Positions 1 through 9,128 are shown, numbered from the stretch's first letter. The stretch is 64,000 nucleotides of DNA from Streptococcus sp. Marseille-Q5986 (GCF_946902915.1 NZ_CAMPPY010000001.1:186001-250000); one strand, 5' to 3'. Notes: generated by a model from the sequence alone, not told the origin. Program-made: numbers and translations.

Positions 1-801
1 ACCATCGCGGTCAATGGTTCCTGTACCGGCAACGATACGGCCATTTCTAAGGCCAGGGTCAGCTATTTGGGTATAGATGGCCAGACTAAACATGAGACCT
101 GCACTTGGACCGCCGATACCGGCTGTTGAAAAGCGAATTGGGACATCACTGGTCACTTCTGTACGGTCAATCAAACCGATTCCAATCCCATTTTTTCCAT
201 TTTCCAAGCTGATAATCTTACCTTCTGCAGACTTGGTTTGCCCATCCTCTTCATAGGTGACCTTGACGGAGTCCCCTAGTTTTTGAGAATTGACGTAATC
301 AATCAAGTCTTTGGAACTATCAAATGTCTGATCATTGACTGCGGTAACTGTATCAGAGATGTTAAGAATCCCTTTAAAGGTCGAATTATCCGTCACAGTC
401 AAAACATAAACCCCAAGATATTTTAGTTCGATATCCTTACCAGCTGTTTTTAGACCTTGATACTTGGCCATATTTTGTGATGTTTGCATGTAGAATTGAT
501 TGATTCGCATAAATTCAATATCGGAAGTTCCACCTGTAGTCTCCTGAGCACTCCGAATATCTGTAAAAGGCGTCAACCACGCATAAATCATATGGGCTAA
601 AGTAGCGTGCTGGACACCAACCGTAACGAATTGATAGGCACCAGCTTCCTTATCTTCTGTGTCATTGACTTTAAGGACTTGGCGAATATCTTCCGAACCA
701 CCTGGCACCTCTATATAGTAGGGCAAGGGCACTACAAATGCCAAGAAAGTCACAATCAAGGCCGCAATGACATATAAGGGCCATCTAATCTTTTTTTTCA
801 T
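1..801 (-). CDS. sepM: SepM-like PDZ/Lon-type membrane protease, partial
   Basis: This frame stays open from the ATG at 801 to the window edge, giving 267 visible residues. It starts [17 protein letters not shown], a short basic stretch followed by one membrane segment at about residues 7-27. A PDZ-like region follows at about 110-190 ([25 protein letters not shown]). The start of a Lon-type S16 protease domain is then seen, with [11 protein letters not shown] placing the presumed nucleophile Ser at about residue 233. The family is membrane-anchored with the protease outside the cell. In S. mutans SepM trims the competence peptide CSP; that role is not established for this protein. Its ATG overlaps the coaD stop as ATGA, so it is the third gene of rsmD-coaD-sepM. 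The catalytic Lys and the C-terminus lie outside the window. Confidence 0.9.
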   Translation of the reverse strand, partial: MKKKIRWPLYVIAALIVTFLAFVVPLPYYIEVPGGSEDIRQVLKVNDTEDKEAGAYQFVTVGVQHATLAHMIYAWLTPFTDIRSAQETTGGTSDIEFMRINQFYMQTSQNMAKYQGLKTAGKDIELKYLGVYVLTVTDNSTFKGILNISDTVTAVNDQTFDSSKDLIDYVNSQKLGDSVKVTYEEDGQTKSAEGKIISLENGKNGIGIGLIDRTEVTSDVPIRFSTAGIGGPSAGLMFSLAIYTQIADPGLRNGRIVAGTGTIDRDG

Positions 802-1274
802 TTCTTAATTTCCTCCAAAATACTCTCGGGAACATGGCAGGCAATATCTTGACCAAACTTCAAAAGCTCTCTAACACCGGATGAACTGAGATAGAGATGT
901 TCAGGTCGGCTATGTAAATAAATAGTCTCTATATCAGAAGACAGCTGATGATTGTAGTAATCAAAACTAGCTTCATATTGCAAATCCGATGCATTCCTCA
1001 ACCCCCGTACTAGGAAAGTAGCCCCCAGTCTTTTTGCAACATCAACCACCAATTCATCATAAGAAGACACGACTTCAACATTTTCCAAATGTTTCACAGC
1101 CTTTTCTAACCCCCGTTTACGATTTTCTATGGGGAGAAATCCTTGTTTGTGGGGATTAAAAAAAATACCGACATAGAGCTTATCAAAGAGTTTGCTCGCC
1201 CGTTCAATCATATCCAGATGCCCATTTGTCATCGGATCAAATGAGCCTGTGAATAAGCCAATCTTATCTGACAT
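798..1274 (-). CDS. coaD: Phosphopantetheine adenylyltransferase
   Basis: CoaD transfers AMP from ATP to 4'-phosphopantetheine to make dephospho-CoA, the penultimate step of coenzyme A synthesis in the cytoplasm. The protein has 158 residues, normal for the family. The nucleotidyltransferase motif [17 protein letters not shown] sits at residues 10-26 with the TxGH-type signature (TNGH). The C-terminal LSSSGVREL corresponds to the ISSTxIR-like motif. It overlaps rsmD by 11 bases at its start and sepM by 4 bases at its end, so the three genes are translationally coupled. The rsmD-coaD pairing is very common in Firmicutes, which supports the call. Confidence 0.97.
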   Translation of the reverse strand: MSDKIGLFTGSFDPMTNGHLDMIERASKLFDKLYVGIFFNPHKQGFLPIENRKRGLEKAVKHLENVEVVSSYDELVVDVAKRLGATFLVRGLRNASDLQYEASFDYYNHQLSSDIETIYLHSRPEHLYLSSSGVRELLKFGQDIACHVPESILEEIKK

Positions 1275-1803
1275 AGACTGTCACCTTACTAATTCCATAA
1301 ATCTTTTCCTTCCAGATACCCAGGCAGGCAATTTCTTCTGGAAGTTCAACGGCCTTATCCGTCTCACACACGACCATGACATCTTCAGAAAAAAGCTCTC
1401 TCTCAGCCATTTTTTCAATATCTGCTACAATTTGTTCCTTGGCATAAGGAGGATCTAAGAAAATGAGGTCAAATTCCCCAGATACCTGTTCCAATGCCCT
1501 GTCTGCATCCATCTTGAGGAGTTGAAATTTTCCAACTTCCTTGGTCATCTGAATATTTTCAGCCACGATAGCCTGAGCCTTACGGTCTCGCTCCACCAAA
1601 ACAGCGCTGGACATGCCACGCGATACTGCCTCGATAGATAAACCACCACTACCTGCATAAAGGTCCAAGACTCGTCCCCCTTCAAAGTAGGGACCAATCA
1701 TGTTAAAAATGGCTCCCCTAACCTTATCCGAAGTGGGCCTTGTCGTCTTGCCTTCTAGTGTCTTGAGGGGACGTCCCCCATAGATTCCTGATACGATTTT
1801 CAT
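1264..1803 (-). CDS. rsmD: 16S rRNA (guanine966-N2)-methyltransferase
   Basis: RsmD methylates G966 of 16S rRNA in the small subunit using S-adenosylmethionine. The protein has 179 residues, typical length. SAM-binding motif I is [19 protein letters not shown] at about residues 45-63. The catalytic DPPY of the N6/N2-methylase type is in [11 protein letters not shown] at about 113-123. The N-terminal [15 protein letters not shown] is the usual start of the family. No Shine-Dalgarno sequence precedes the ATG. Instead an extended -10 box ends 7 bases before it, so the mRNA may be leaderless. It heads the rsmD-coaD-sepM operon. Confidence 0.96.
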   Translation of the reverse strand: MKIVSGIYGGRPLKTLEGKTTRPTSDKVRGAIFNMIGPYFEGGRVLDLYAGSGGLSIEAVSRGMSSAVLVERDRKAQAIVAENIQMTKEVGKFQLLKMDADRALEQVSGEFDLIFLDPPYAKEQIVADIEKMAERELFSEDVMVVCETDKAVELPEEIACLGIWKEKIYGISKVTVYVR

Positions 1804-1810
1804 ACCGTTT

Positions 1811-1816
1811 ATTATA
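1811..1816 (-). promoter_or_regulatory. Extended -10 promoter of rsmD operon, possibly leaderless
   Basis: Read on the minus strand the sequence is TGG-TATAAT followed by seven bases (AAACGGT) and the rsmD ATG. This is a perfect -10 with the TGn extension. Transcription starting about 7 bases below it would begin at or next to the ATG. No good -35 box is seen. Confidence 0.6.
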
Positions 1817-1837
1817 CCAAATTATGGGCGAAAAGAG

Positions 1838-1862
1838 AAAGAAAACCGAACCTTGCGGTTCG
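1838..1862 (-). terminator. Terminator of asnA
   Basis: Read on the minus strand, a perfect 6-bp stem CGAACC/GGTTCG with loop GCAA lies just after the asnA stop and is followed by a T-rich tract (GTTTTCTTTCT). It separates asnA from the rsmD promoter. Confidence 0.8.
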
Positions 1863-1867
1863 ATTCT

Positions 1868-2860
1868 CTATAAAATATTTTCGTAAGTATCGCGGACTTC
1901 TTGAGGCCAAACACTTGTTTGCACCTCTCCGATGTGTTTCTTGCGAAGTAGGAACATAGCCATACGAGATTGTCCAATTCCTCCACCGATTGTCAATGGG
2001 AATAGACCATTCAACAAAGCCTTGTGCCATTCCAATTCTAAGCGGTCTTCATCACCTGTAATTGCAACCTGACGGCGAAGGGTTTCTTCATCTACACGAA
2101 TCCCCATAGAAGACAACTCAAAGGCTCCATCTAAAGACTCATTCCAGACAAGAATATCACCATTTAGACCCTTGTAGCCATTCTCAGACTCGCTTGTCCA
2201 GTCATCATAGTCTGGTGCACGTCCATCGTGCGGTTTACCATCTGGCAACTCGCCACCGATACCAATCAAAAAGACGGCTCCAAATTCTTTACAAATCGCA
2301 TTTTCACGTTCTTTCGGTGTCAAGTCTGGGTAGCGTTCTACCAACTCTTCTGTATGAATGAAAGTGATTTGTTTTGGCAAGATTGACTCGATGTCATAGC
2401 GGGCTTCAACAGCTAACTCCGTCAGGCGAATAGCCTTGTAAATCTTCTCGACGGTTTCTTTTAGGTAGGCAATATTACGTTGTCCATTTGGAATGACCTT
2501 TTCCCAGTCCCACTGATCCACAAAGACAGAGTGGGTTGCATCCAGCGAGTCTTCGTCTGGACGAAGGGCTTTCATGTGAACGAAAAGACCTTCCCCCTCA
2601 CCAAAACCAAAACGAGCCAAAGTATGACGTTTCCATTTGGCAAGGGAGTGCACCACTTCATAAGTAGCATCAGGGATTTGGAGAACCTTGACCGATACGG
2701 CATTCTCCACACCTGATAAATTATCCTGCATCCCGTCACCGACCCTACTCAAGATAGGACCTTGAACTTCGACAACTTCTAGCTTGTCTTTCAAATACTG
2801 GGTAAAAGTGTTTTTGACAAAGGAAATTTCTTCTTGTTGGTGGATAAAACTTTTCTTCAT
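1868..2860 (-). CDS. asnA: Aspartate--ammonia ligase (asparagine synthetase A)
   Basis: AsnA makes asparagine from aspartate, ammonia and ATP through an aspartyl-AMP intermediate. It is related to class II aminoacyl-tRNA synthetases. The protein is 330 residues, the full family length. It begins [19 protein letters not shown] and carries [18 protein letters not shown] near residue 40. The C-terminal glycine-rich motif-3-like segment is [20 protein letters not shown]. The start is preceded by a clear GAGGAG ribosome-binding site. The gene is monocistronic: a TATAAT box lies at 2891-2896 on the minus strand and terminators stand on both sides. A separate asparaginyl-tRNA synthetase is encoded at 35369 and an asparaginase at 19990. 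Confidence 0.97.
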   Translation of the reverse strand: MKKSFIHQQEEISFVKNTFTQYLKDKLEVVEVQGPILSRVGDGMQDNLSGVENAVSVKVLQIPDATYEVVHSLAKWKRHTLARFGFGEGEGLFVHMKALRPDEDSLDATHSVFVDQWDWEKVIPNGQRNIAYLKETVEKIYKAIRLTELAVEARYDIESILPKQITFIHTEELVERYPDLTPKERENAICKEFGAVFLIGIGGELPDGKPHDGRAPDYDDWTSESENGYKGLNGDILVWNESLDGAFELSSMGIRVDEETLRRQVAITGDEDRLELEWHKALLNGLFPLTIGGGIGQSRMAMFLLRKKHIGEVQTSVWPQEVRDTYENIL

Positions 2861-2929
2861 AAGCTACTCCTCAAAAATTTAATTAAAAGCATTATACACC
2901 TATTTCCAAGAAAAGGAAAGAGCAAATTT

Positions 2930-2959
2930 AAAAAAATCAGTGCTCCTTCGAACACTGAT
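2930..2959 (-). terminator. Terminator of the Bax-inhibitor-like gene
   Basis: Minus strand: 7-bp stem ATCAGTG/CACTGAT around a 10-base loop, followed by a run of T residues. It lies just after the stop of the gene ending at 2972. Confidence 0.85.
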
Positions 2960-2971
2960 GTTAAATACCTT

Positions 2972-3655
2972 CTAGTCATTGCGACCGAAGATACGTAGAA
3001 TACTTAGGAAAAGATTGATAAAATCAAGATAGATACTGAGAGCCATTGACACAACCCAACCTGTCGCTACACGGCCTTGTGATTGTTCATAAGCGAGACG
3101 AATTCTTTGGTTGTCCCAAGCAATCAACCCTGAGAAAACCAAAACCATGGCTACGCTAATCATATAATCAAAGAAACCACTAGCCAAGAAAATATTGACT
3201 ATCATAGCAATCAGCAAACCGATGAGAGCTGCCATCATCGCTCGACCAAGACCACTCAAGTCTTTCTTGGTGAAGATACCAACTGCCGCCATGACAAAGA
3301 AGAGAAGGGCGCTCGATACAAAGGCAGATAAAACTGTACCTGGAGTATAGAAGGCCACCACAAAACTGAGTGTAAAACCGTTTAAAACAGAGTAAAGCAA
3401 AAATACTGGAAGAGCAGCTGGACTATTCTTTAAGGCCATACTACTGGCAACGAAAACCAAGGCCAACTCCGCAAAAGTAGCAATGGTCAACCAGAGACGC
3501 CCCTGCATCAAAAAGTAAAGCAACTGAGACTGAAAGACCGTCAACATAAGGCCTGATACCAAAGCAGATAGTCCGATTCCCAGACCAACAAAGGCATAAA
3601 CCTTAGCGTAAAATTGATTGAGACCTGCACGGTCATGTATAATAGTGTGATTCAT
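2972..3655 (-). CDS. Bax inhibitor-1 / YccA-family membrane protein
   Basis: This is a 227-residue integral membrane protein with about seven hydrophobic segments. Features of the BI-1/YccA (TMBIM) family are visible: an N-terminal short polar region (MNHTIIHDRAGLNQFYAKVY), repeated small-residue-rich helices, and a C-terminal part with AWDNQRIRLAYEQS and a final LYLDFINLFLSILRIFG. The last is the family's C-terminal signature. Members behave as calcium-leak channels or interact with membrane proteases; the role in streptococci is unknown. The frame is open 24 bases further upstream, but the ATG at 3655 is preferred because AAGGGGAAAAGG stands directly before it. It is a single-gene unit with its own terminator and a TATAAT at 3689-3694 on the minus strand. 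Confidence 0.9.
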   Translation of the reverse strand: MNHTIIHDRAGLNQFYAKVYAFVGLGIGLSALVSGLMLTVFQSQLLYFLMQGRLWLTIATFAELALVFVASSMALKNSPAALPVFLLYSVLNGFTLSFVVAFYTPGTVLSAFVSSALLFFVMAAVGIFTKKDLSGLGRAMMAALIGLLIAMIVNIFLASGFFDYMISVAMVLVFSGLIAWDNQRIRLAYEQSQGRVATGWVVSMALSIYLDFINLFLSILRIFGRND

Positions 3656-3710
3656 CCTTTTCCCCTTTTCTATGAACATCTTTCCTTGATTATAGCAAAA
3701 AAAGTTAAAA

Positions 3711-4451
3711 TTAGCTTAAATGAAAAATTAAAATACCGGCTGCAACCGCAACATTGAGACTCTCGGCCTGCCCCTTCATGCTAATATGGGCCAACTGGTC
3801 TGCACTTTCAGTCATGAGGGGACTAATTCCTTGACCCTCATTTCCCATGACTAGTACAAAATTTTCTATAGGAGGCAGTTCTCTGTAATCAACAGAATCT
3901 TTAGATAGGGTTGTTGCCAGTACTGGAATAGCTGCCTTTTTAGCTTTCTCGAGAAGCGCTTGACTAGACATCCGGTAAATAGGCAGATGGAAATGACTGC
4001 CTTGCATGGAACGTAAGGTCTTGAGACTGTAGATATCTGCTGACTTATCTGAAACAATCACTCCAGTAAAACCTGCTGCATCCGCAGTCCGAATGATAGT
4101 TCCCACATTACCAGGATCTTGCACATCTTCCAAAAACAAGAATTTACCCTGACTCAAATCAGCTTGTCCTACTTCTTCTTTTTGAACCACCGCAACAATG
4201 CCCTGTGGAGTCTGAGAATCCGTCAAATCTAGCAAAATATCCTCTGAAACCCAGACAGTTTGCGGAAAAGCAGCTAACTGATCTCGGTAATTTTCTAAGG
4301 CAAAGATTTTCTCAATCGTCACTCCAGCTTGAACAGCTTCTTCAAACAAGTGCCAGCCTTCAATCAAATAGGCTGACTTGCGGTATTTTTTTTGGTGTAA
4401 TTTCTTGGTATTTTTTACCACAGAATTGGCTTTTGAGGTTATAATAGTCAT
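3711..4451 (-). CDS. TrmH/SpoU-family RNA 2'-O-methyltransferase
   Basis: The protein of 246 residues starts MTIITSKANSVVKNTKKLHQ. It has the substrate-binding N-terminal domain (KYRKSAYLIEGWHLFEEA) and a C-terminal SPOUT knot domain. The SPOUT motifs are visible: FLFLEDVQDPGNVGTIIRTA (motif 1, about 98-117), then FVLVMGNEGQGIS (motif 2), then SLNVAVAAGILIF (motif 3). Such enzymes methylate ribose 2'-OH groups of rRNA or tRNA; the target nucleotide cannot be read from sequence. An upstream in-frame codon would add six residues. The ATG at 4451 is chosen because it aligns with family starts and because the -10 box lies six bases before it. It is divergent from acyP. Confidence 0.92.
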   Translation of the reverse strand: MTIITSKANSVVKNTKKLHQKKYRKSAYLIEGWHLFEEAVQAGVTIEKIFALENYRDQLAAFPQTVWVSEDILLDLTDSQTPQGIVAVVQKEEVGQADLSQGKFLFLEDVQDPGNVGTIIRTADAAGFTGVIVSDKSADIYSLKTLRSMQGSHFHLPIYRMSSQALLEKAKKAAIPVLATTLSKDSVDYRELPPIENFVLVMGNEGQGISPLMTESADQLAHISMKGQAESLNVAVAAGILIFHLS

Positions 4452-4457
4452 AGAAAT

Positions 4458-4463
4458 ATTATA
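4458..4463 (-). promoter_or_regulatory. Extended -10 promoter of TrmH-family gene, possibly leaderless
   Basis: Minus strand reads TGT-TATAAT, then ATTTCT, then the ATG of the TrmH-family gene. There is no room for a ribosome-binding site if transcription starts at the usual distance. A plus-strand TATAAT at 4440-4445 could serve acyP, giving back-to-back promoters. Confidence 0.55.
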
Positions 4464-4484
4464 ACACAATCAAAGGGGTTTGGT

Positions 4485-4763
4485 ATGCAAAAGGTTAGAA
4501 TGATTGCCCAAGGTAGGGTACAGGGAGTCGGCTTTCGTTGGGGTGTTTACAGCTTGGCACTTGAAATTGGTGGCATCACAGGCCGAGTATGGAATAACGA
4601 CGATGGCACAGTGGAAATTTTAGCCCAAGCAGACTCATCTGCTATCATGGCAAAATTTATCCAAGAAATCCGAAAAGGACCCACACCTTTTTCAAAAGTC
4701 AGCTACTTAGATGTCCAACTGAGCAACTTTCCTCCCTATCCTGACTTTAAAATCGCAAATTAG
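4485..4763 (+). CDS. acyP: Acylphosphatase
   Basis: Acylphosphatase hydrolyses carboxyl-phosphate bonds of small acyl phosphates in the cytoplasm. The 92-residue protein has the signature GRVQGVGFRWGVYSLA at residues 10-25 with the phosphate-binding loop and catalytic Arg. The catalytic Asn is in GRVWNNDDGTVEI at about residue 39. The AAAGGGG ribosome site lies 6-7 bases before the ATG. It is followed by yidC with a separate promoter. Confidence 0.95.
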   Translation: MQKVRMIAQGRVQGVGFRWGVYSLALEIGGITGRVWNNDDGTVEILAQADSSAIMAKFIQEIRKGPTPFSKVSYLDVQLSNFPPYPDFKIAN

Positions 4764-4776
4764 GTCTCCAGAACTA

Positions 4777-4805
4777 TTGTATATTTTGTAAAAAAACAGT
4801 AGAAT
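4777..4805 (+). promoter_or_regulatory. Sigma-A promoter of yidC
   Basis: TTGTAT at 4777-4782, a 17-base spacer, and TAGAAT at 4800-4805. It lies 35 bases before the GTG start of yidC. Confidence 0.75.
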
Positions 4806-4840
4806 AGAAAGGTATAATTTTTAAAGAAGGAATAAAAACA

Positions 4841-5761
4841 GTGAAATCTATTAAACGTTTTGCACTCTCAGCTATGGGAGTGGCTATGTTGCTAGTCTTA
4901 ACTGGCTGTGTCAATGTCGATAAAACCACAGGTCAGCCGACAGGATTTATTTGGAATACCATCGGAGCCCCTATGGCTGAAGCTATCAAGTACTTCGCTA
5001 CTGATAAAGGTCTAGGCTTCGGTGTCGCTATCATCATCGTAACTATTATCGTGCGCTTGATTATCTTGCCACTTGGTATCTACCAATCATGGAAGGCAAC
5101 GCTTCACTCTGAAAAGATGAACGCCCTCAAGCACGTCCTTGAGCCACACCAAACGCGTCTCAAAGAAGCAACTACTCAAGAAGAAAAACTCGAAGCCCAA
5201 CAAGCTCTCTTTGCTGCTCAAAAAGAGCACGGTATCAGCATGTTTGGCGGTGTAGGATGTTTCCCTATCCTCCTTCAAATGCCTTTCTTCTCTGCTATCT
5301 ACTTTGCTGCCCAACATACTGAAGGTGTTGCTCAAGCAAGCTACCTAGGCATTCCTCTAGGTTCTCCAAGTATGATTTTGGTTGCCTGCGCTGGTGTCCT
5401 TTACTATCTTCAATCGCTCCTTTCACTTCACGGGGTAGAAGATGAAATGCAAAGAGAACAAATCAAGAAAATGATTTACATGAGCCCACTCATGATCGTC
5501 GTCTTCTCCCTCTTCTCACCAGCTAGTGTCACACTTTACTGGGTTGTCGGTGGTTTCATGATGATTCTCCAACAGTTTATCGTCAACTATATCGTTCGTC
5601 CAAAACTTCGCAAAAAAGTCCGTGAAGAACTAGCCAAGAACCCACCAAAAGCAAGTTCAGCATCAACTACAGGCGGGCGAAAAGATATTACTCCTAACCA
5701 AGCAACTGCAATTACGACTACTAAAAAACGTAATGCTGGTAAACAACATTCTAGAAAATAA
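4841..5761 (+). CDS. yidC: YidC/Oxa1-family membrane protein insertase (lipoprotein)
   Basis: YidC inserts and folds membrane proteins with or without the Sec translocon. The 306-residue protein starts with GTG preceded by AAAGAAGGA. It has a lipoprotein signal peptide with lipobox VLTGC (Cys at about 23), as in Gram-positive YidC/SpoIIIJ. After it come five hydrophobic segments. The conserved intramembrane Arg is in IIIVTIIVRLIILPLGIYQ at about 72. The region MFGGVGCFPILLQMPFFSAI precedes TM3, and ASVTLYWVVGGFMMILQQF is TM5. The C-terminal tail is basic (KKRNAGKQHSRK), suited to ribosome contact. Streptococci carry two YidC paralogues. This one is not beside rnpA and appears to be the stand-alone copy. 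Confidence 0.95.
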   Translation: MKSIKRFALSAMGVAMLLVLTGCVNVDKTTGQPTGFIWNTIGAPMAEAIKYFATDKGLGFGVAIIIVTIIVRLIILPLGIYQSWKATLHSEKMNALKHVLEPHQTRLKEATTQEEKLEAQQALFAAQKEHGISMFGGVGCFPILLQMPFFSAIYFAAQHTEGVAQASYLGIPLGSPSMILVACAGVLYYLQSLLSLHGVEDEMQREQIKKMIYMSPLMIVVFSLFSPASVTLYWVVGGFMMILQQFIVNYIVRPKLRKKVREELAKNPPKASSASTTGGRKDITPNQATAITTTKKRNAGKQHSRK

Positions 5762-5763
5762 GA

Positions 5764-5780
5764 AAAAAGCTTAGCTTTTT
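5764..5780 (+). terminator. Terminator after yidC, merged with the IS1182 end
   Basis: AAAAAGC-TTA-GCTTTTT forms a 7-bp stem ending in T residues two bases after the yidC stop. The right half (TAGCTTTTTC from 5772) is already shared with the second IS1182 copy at 41214, so the hairpin straddles the element boundary. Confidence 0.55.
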
Positions 5781-5784
5781 CATT

Positions 5785-7167
5785 TTAAGTCGTTCTCTTA
5801 TTGTATTTTAGGAGCTTATTTGCCATAAGTACCAATCCCATGTCAATTCTCACTTGACGCATCCCTCTCAGATTACCTCTCTTGTACCCCAAACAAGCCT
5901 TTATCTGTCCAAAGACAGGTTCCACATCAATCTTGCGTTGAGCGAAAATCTGTCTACCTTGGGGAGATAAAAGCGCCTGGCATTCTTTATTTTTTAAGTG
6001 CTGATAGCCTTCATTCATATACAGTCCCTTTTGAGGAGCTGATTCAGATTCATCAGCGTAGTAAACCTTGATTTCCTCTTGAAAGTCCGTCTCTGTTTTC
6101 TGATGTTTGATAGGGCGAAAACGATAACACCAGCCATCAGGATGTGTGTAGCTATCCTCCTTGCCATTATAGTACCAATTCCCTAAGTTTCTAGCTGACT
6201 GTGTATACCTTCTCTTTTGTTCCTTATCAAACATGGCATATTTCATCAGATGGTTCACCTCCTTTTCATCTAAACGAAGGAGGTTCTCTTCACTTCCATA
6301 TCCAGCATCTGCGACAACTGTCTTTAGGTCATGTGGATAGGTTTCAAGTAAGGGGAGAAGAGTCTTGGTATCTGTATCTGTTTTGGAAAAGCTGTTGCGA
6401 CCTACAAAAGTTTCTTGATCCTTCTCCTATTTTTCAGCACGTACTGAAAAATCATCTTTGACTTTAGGCAAGATTTTCTTGAGTTTCCGACCTTTGGTTT
6501 TACGCTCATCTTTTCCTTTAAGGAGTGTCTCCTCCATGTCTTGGCAATTCTTCTTCAAGGACGTGAGAGAGTTCAATCAACTGCCCTGAGGAGATAGGCT
6601 CTTGTGTCTCTAGTTCGATAGCTTGATGGATAAGAGGAATGATTTCTTCTTGACAATAAATCTGGATCTGTTCTTGCAGTTTGACGGAAAACTTGTCCCT
6701 TGCTTTTTTCCACACGAAACGATACTTGTTGGCATTGGCTTCAATCTTAGTCCCGTCAATACACAAACAATCTAAGATCACTAACTCTTCCGTTTTTAAA
6801 CGAAGATTGAGGTCGATGAAAAGATCACGAATGAGTTCTTCCATCCCTTCGGCGACACGAAAACGCTTGATGGTGCGATAGCTAACAACCAACTGCCCTG
6901 TTAGGTACTGCATGGCGAGATTTTCAATCATCATTTTTTCAATTTTTCGAGCAGAGAAAATCCCTTGTGAAGAGGCAAATAGAAGAGTAGATACAAGCAT
7001 TTTAGGGTGCTAAGACGGGCGAGCAGAGGCATGACAGAAGGTAGGGAAATGACGATCTTCCAAGGTATTCAGCACTTTTTCAATAGTAAAGACGAGAAGT
7101 CTTGTGGCAAGAAAGAACGAATTTCTAGTGGTAAAGTTGTTTGATTTTTGTTATAGTGAATATGCAT
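5785..7167 (-). pseudogene. IS1182-family transposase, broken
   Basis: The intact frame would start MHIHYNKNQTTLPLEI at 7167. In order one sees an early reading-frame break near 7080, an in-frame TAG at the RPS-stop-HPKM position near 7010, the segment SARKIEKMMIENLAMQYL, the catalytic IDGTKIEANANKY, a frameshift near 6520, an in-frame TAG near 6430 (AEK-stop-EKDQETFVG), and the C-terminal FGQIKACLGYKRGNLRGM. At least four lesions make it inactive. The downstream lesions are present identically in the copy at 41227, and the AEK-stop TAG also in the fragment at 45688. Confidence 0.88.
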
Positions 7168-7230
7168 GAGATAGCCTTTCTAAATGGTGTATTGTGCAAT
7201 TCTATTTTACCAAGACTATCGCAACCATGC

Positions 7231-7259
7231 AAAAAGCAACGGCAAATCCGTTGCTTTTT
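7231..7259. terminator. Symmetric terminator at the end of manLMN
   Basis: Perfect 12-bp stem AAAAAGCAACGG/CCGTTGCTTTTT with loop CAAAT. It has T runs in both directions and so can end transcripts of manLMN (minus strand). The same hairpin occurs at 42664-42692 beside the second IS copy, so it travels with the repeated block. Confidence 0.75.
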
Positions 7260-7315
7260 TGGGGATAAGAGACTATTGTCCTAGGGTTTTTTATCTATAT
7301 TCTCGATGGTTTGGA

Positions 7316-8227
7316 TTACATGATACCGAGGAAACGAGCTGCAATACCTACTGCAAAGAGAGCAAGGATGATTGCGATTGGTGATACTTTTTTCTTAAGC
7401 AACCACATGCAGAAGAAAGTAAGGAGAAGTCCCATCAATCCTGGAATCAATAAGTCCAACTGACCTTGTAGAGTTTGAGGTTGAACGCTATCTAAGCTCA
7501 GACCACTAAGAGCCTGACCAAGAATTCCCTTCAATTCTCCACCTGTTACAGCACCTTCTGGGAAGTTGATATAAGCACCTTCAGCCAATTGTCTACCCGG
7601 AAGGTTAACAGTGAAGTTGATAGACACCCAACGTTGTACAAGAACGGCAAGGATGAACATACCAAGGATAGATGCTCCTTTGGTGATGTCTTTCAAGATA
7701 CCACCAGACATGTCTTTAGTGATTTCAGATCCAGCTTTGTAACCGAACTCTTGTGTATACCATAGGAAGGCCATACGGATAGCATTCCATCCAAAGAAGA
7801 AGAGAAGGGGGCCAACAATGTTACCAGATGCAGCAAGTGATGCACCAAGGGCTCCAAGGATAGGACGAACTGTGTACCAGAATACTGGGTCACCGACACC
7901 AGCAAGAGGTCCCATCATACCAATCTTAACCCCTTGGAGAGCTGCGTCGTCGATTTCAACACCGTTAGCGCGTTCTTCTTCAAGTGCAAGAGTAACCCCC
8001 ATGATTGGAGCAGCGACGTATGGGTGAGTATTGAAGAACTCTAGGTGACGCTCAAGAGCAGCCGCTTGGTCTTCTTTTTTAGTGTATAATTTTTTGATAG
8101 CTGGCATCAATGAATAAGCCCAACCCAAGTTTTGCATACGCTCGTAGTTCCAAGAACCTTGAAGGAATTGTGAACGCCACCAAACTTTTTGACGATCTGA
8201 TTTTGATAATTGAATTTTTTCAGTCAT
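7316..8227 (-). CDS. manN: Mannose-family PTS transporter subunit IID
   Basis: EIID is one of the two membrane components of the mannose/glucose phosphotransferase permease. The 303-residue protein opens with KIQLSKSDRQKVWWRSQFLQ, then GSWNYERMQNLGWAYSLMPA, the usual EIID start. It carries GVKIGMMGPLAGVGDPVFWY (about 98-117), the conserved EIID loop. Hydrophobic segments dominate the C-terminal third, with the family ending in a short hydrophobic tail (VGIAARFLGIM). It lies 14 bases below manM in the manL-manM-manN operon. ManN with ManM is also a known receptor for class IIa bacteriocins in related bacteria. Confidence 0.96.
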   Translation of the reverse strand: MTEKIQLSKSDRQKVWWRSQFLQGSWNYERMQNLGWAYSLMPAIKKLYTKKEDQAAALERHLEFFNTHPYVAAPIMGVTLALEEERANGVEIDDAALQGVKIGMMGPLAGVGDPVFWYTVRPILGALGASLAASGNIVGPLLFFFGWNAIRMAFLWYTQEFGYKAGSEITKDMSGGILKDITKGASILGMFILAVLVQRWVSINFTVNLPGRQLAEGAYINFPEGAVTGGELKGILGQALSGLSLDSVQPQTLQGQLDLLIPGLMGLLLTFFCMWLLKKKVSPIAIILALFAVGIAARFLGIM

Positions 8228-8241
8228 GATTGTTCCCCTTT

Positions 8242-9054
8242 CTAGTAGTCTTCTAGGATATCACCGATTGGGTCGTTAGAAGTCGTAGCTCCGCCGCCAT
8301 CGTTTCCGCCTTGTTTTGTAAGGTTAAGGTAGATGAAGGCAAGGGCAACACCGATGATACCAAAGGCAATCAAAGTCAATTGAGAGATTGCTGCAAGAGC
8401 AAAACCGATAGCGAAGAATGGCCATACTTCACGAGTTGCCATCATGTTGATAACCATAGCGTAACCAACGGCAACGACCATAGCACCACCGACAGCCATA
8501 CCACCACTCAACCAGTCTGGCATCAATTTAAGAGCATCTTGAACGGTAGAAGCGGGGATAGCGATAAGGAAGGCTGCAGGGATAGCGATACGAAGACCTT
8601 GAAGAACAAGGGCAAAGTAGTGAGCGCGTTCAACAGCCGCAATGTTTCCTTCTTTTGCAGCTGTGTCAGCTGAGTGAACCAAGGCAACTGAGATTGTACG
8701 AACAATCATTGTCAAGAAAAGTCCAGCTACGGCAAGAGGGATAGCTGTGGCTGTTGCGACGCCGATACCTTCAGTAGTAAAGTTACCACCTTTAATCATG
8801 ATGATTGCAGCAGCGACAGAGGCAAGAGCCGCGTCAGGAGCTACGGCAGCTCCGATGTTTGCCCAACCAAGGGCGATCATTTGAAGAGATCCACCAAGCA
8901 TAACACCTGCTTCGAAGTTACCTGTCACAAGTCCGATAAGGGTACATGCTACGATTGGTTGATGGAATTGGAATTGGTCGAGGATACCTTCAAGACCTGC
9001 AAAGAAGGCAACAACTACAACCAAGATAGCAGAAATGATTGAAATATCTGACAT
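8242..9054 (-). CDS. manM: Mannose-family PTS transporter subunit IIC
   Basis: EIIC forms the sugar-translocating channel with EIID. The 270-residue protein has the family signatures GLEGILDQFQFHQPIVACTL (about 20-39), GNFEAGVMLGGSLQMIALGW (about 45-64) and NIGAAVAPDAALASVAA. There are several membrane segments and a short hydrophilic tail. It is the middle gene of manLMN, with a 74-base gap to manL and 14 bases to manN. Confidence 0.96.
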   Translation of the reverse strand: MSDISIISAILVVVVAFFAGLEGILDQFQFHQPIVACTLIGLVTGNFEAGVMLGGSLQMIALGWANIGAAVAPDAALASVAAAIIMIKGGNFTTEGIGVATATAIPLAVAGLFLTMIVRTISVALVHSADTAAKEGNIAAVERAHYFALVLQGLRIAIPAAFLIAIPASTVQDALKLMPDWLSGGMAVGGAMVVAVGYAMVINMMATREVWPFFAIGFALAAISQLTLIAFGIIGVALAFIYLNLTKQGGNDGGGATTSNDPIGDILEDY

Positions 9055-9128
9055 GGTTTTATTCCTTTTCTATTTAATTATAATAAGGTGAAAAATTTTC
9101 TTAGAATTCTTCTATAGTTTAATGTCTA

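Larger units (their letters stand above)
5772..7284. mobile_element. IS1182-family element, copy 1 (defective)
   Basis: A block of 1513 bases that recurs almost unchanged at 41214-42717 in the same orientation. It holds one broken transposase gene on the minus strand and, outside the gene, a symmetric hairpin at 7231-7259. The boundaries are set by where similarity to the second copy stops: TAGCTTTTTC at the left and TTGTCCTAG at the right. The ends share only a weak inverted similarity (TTCTCTTATT against GTCTCTTATC), and no target duplication is obvious. The two copies differ by scattered substitutions and a short indel near 7070-7085, all in the upstream 250 bases. Confidence 0.8.

Noticed and set aside
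1812-2030. 72-codon frame overlapping the end of asnA
   Set aside because: It is a shadow of asnA on the same strand in another frame and crosses the asnA terminator.
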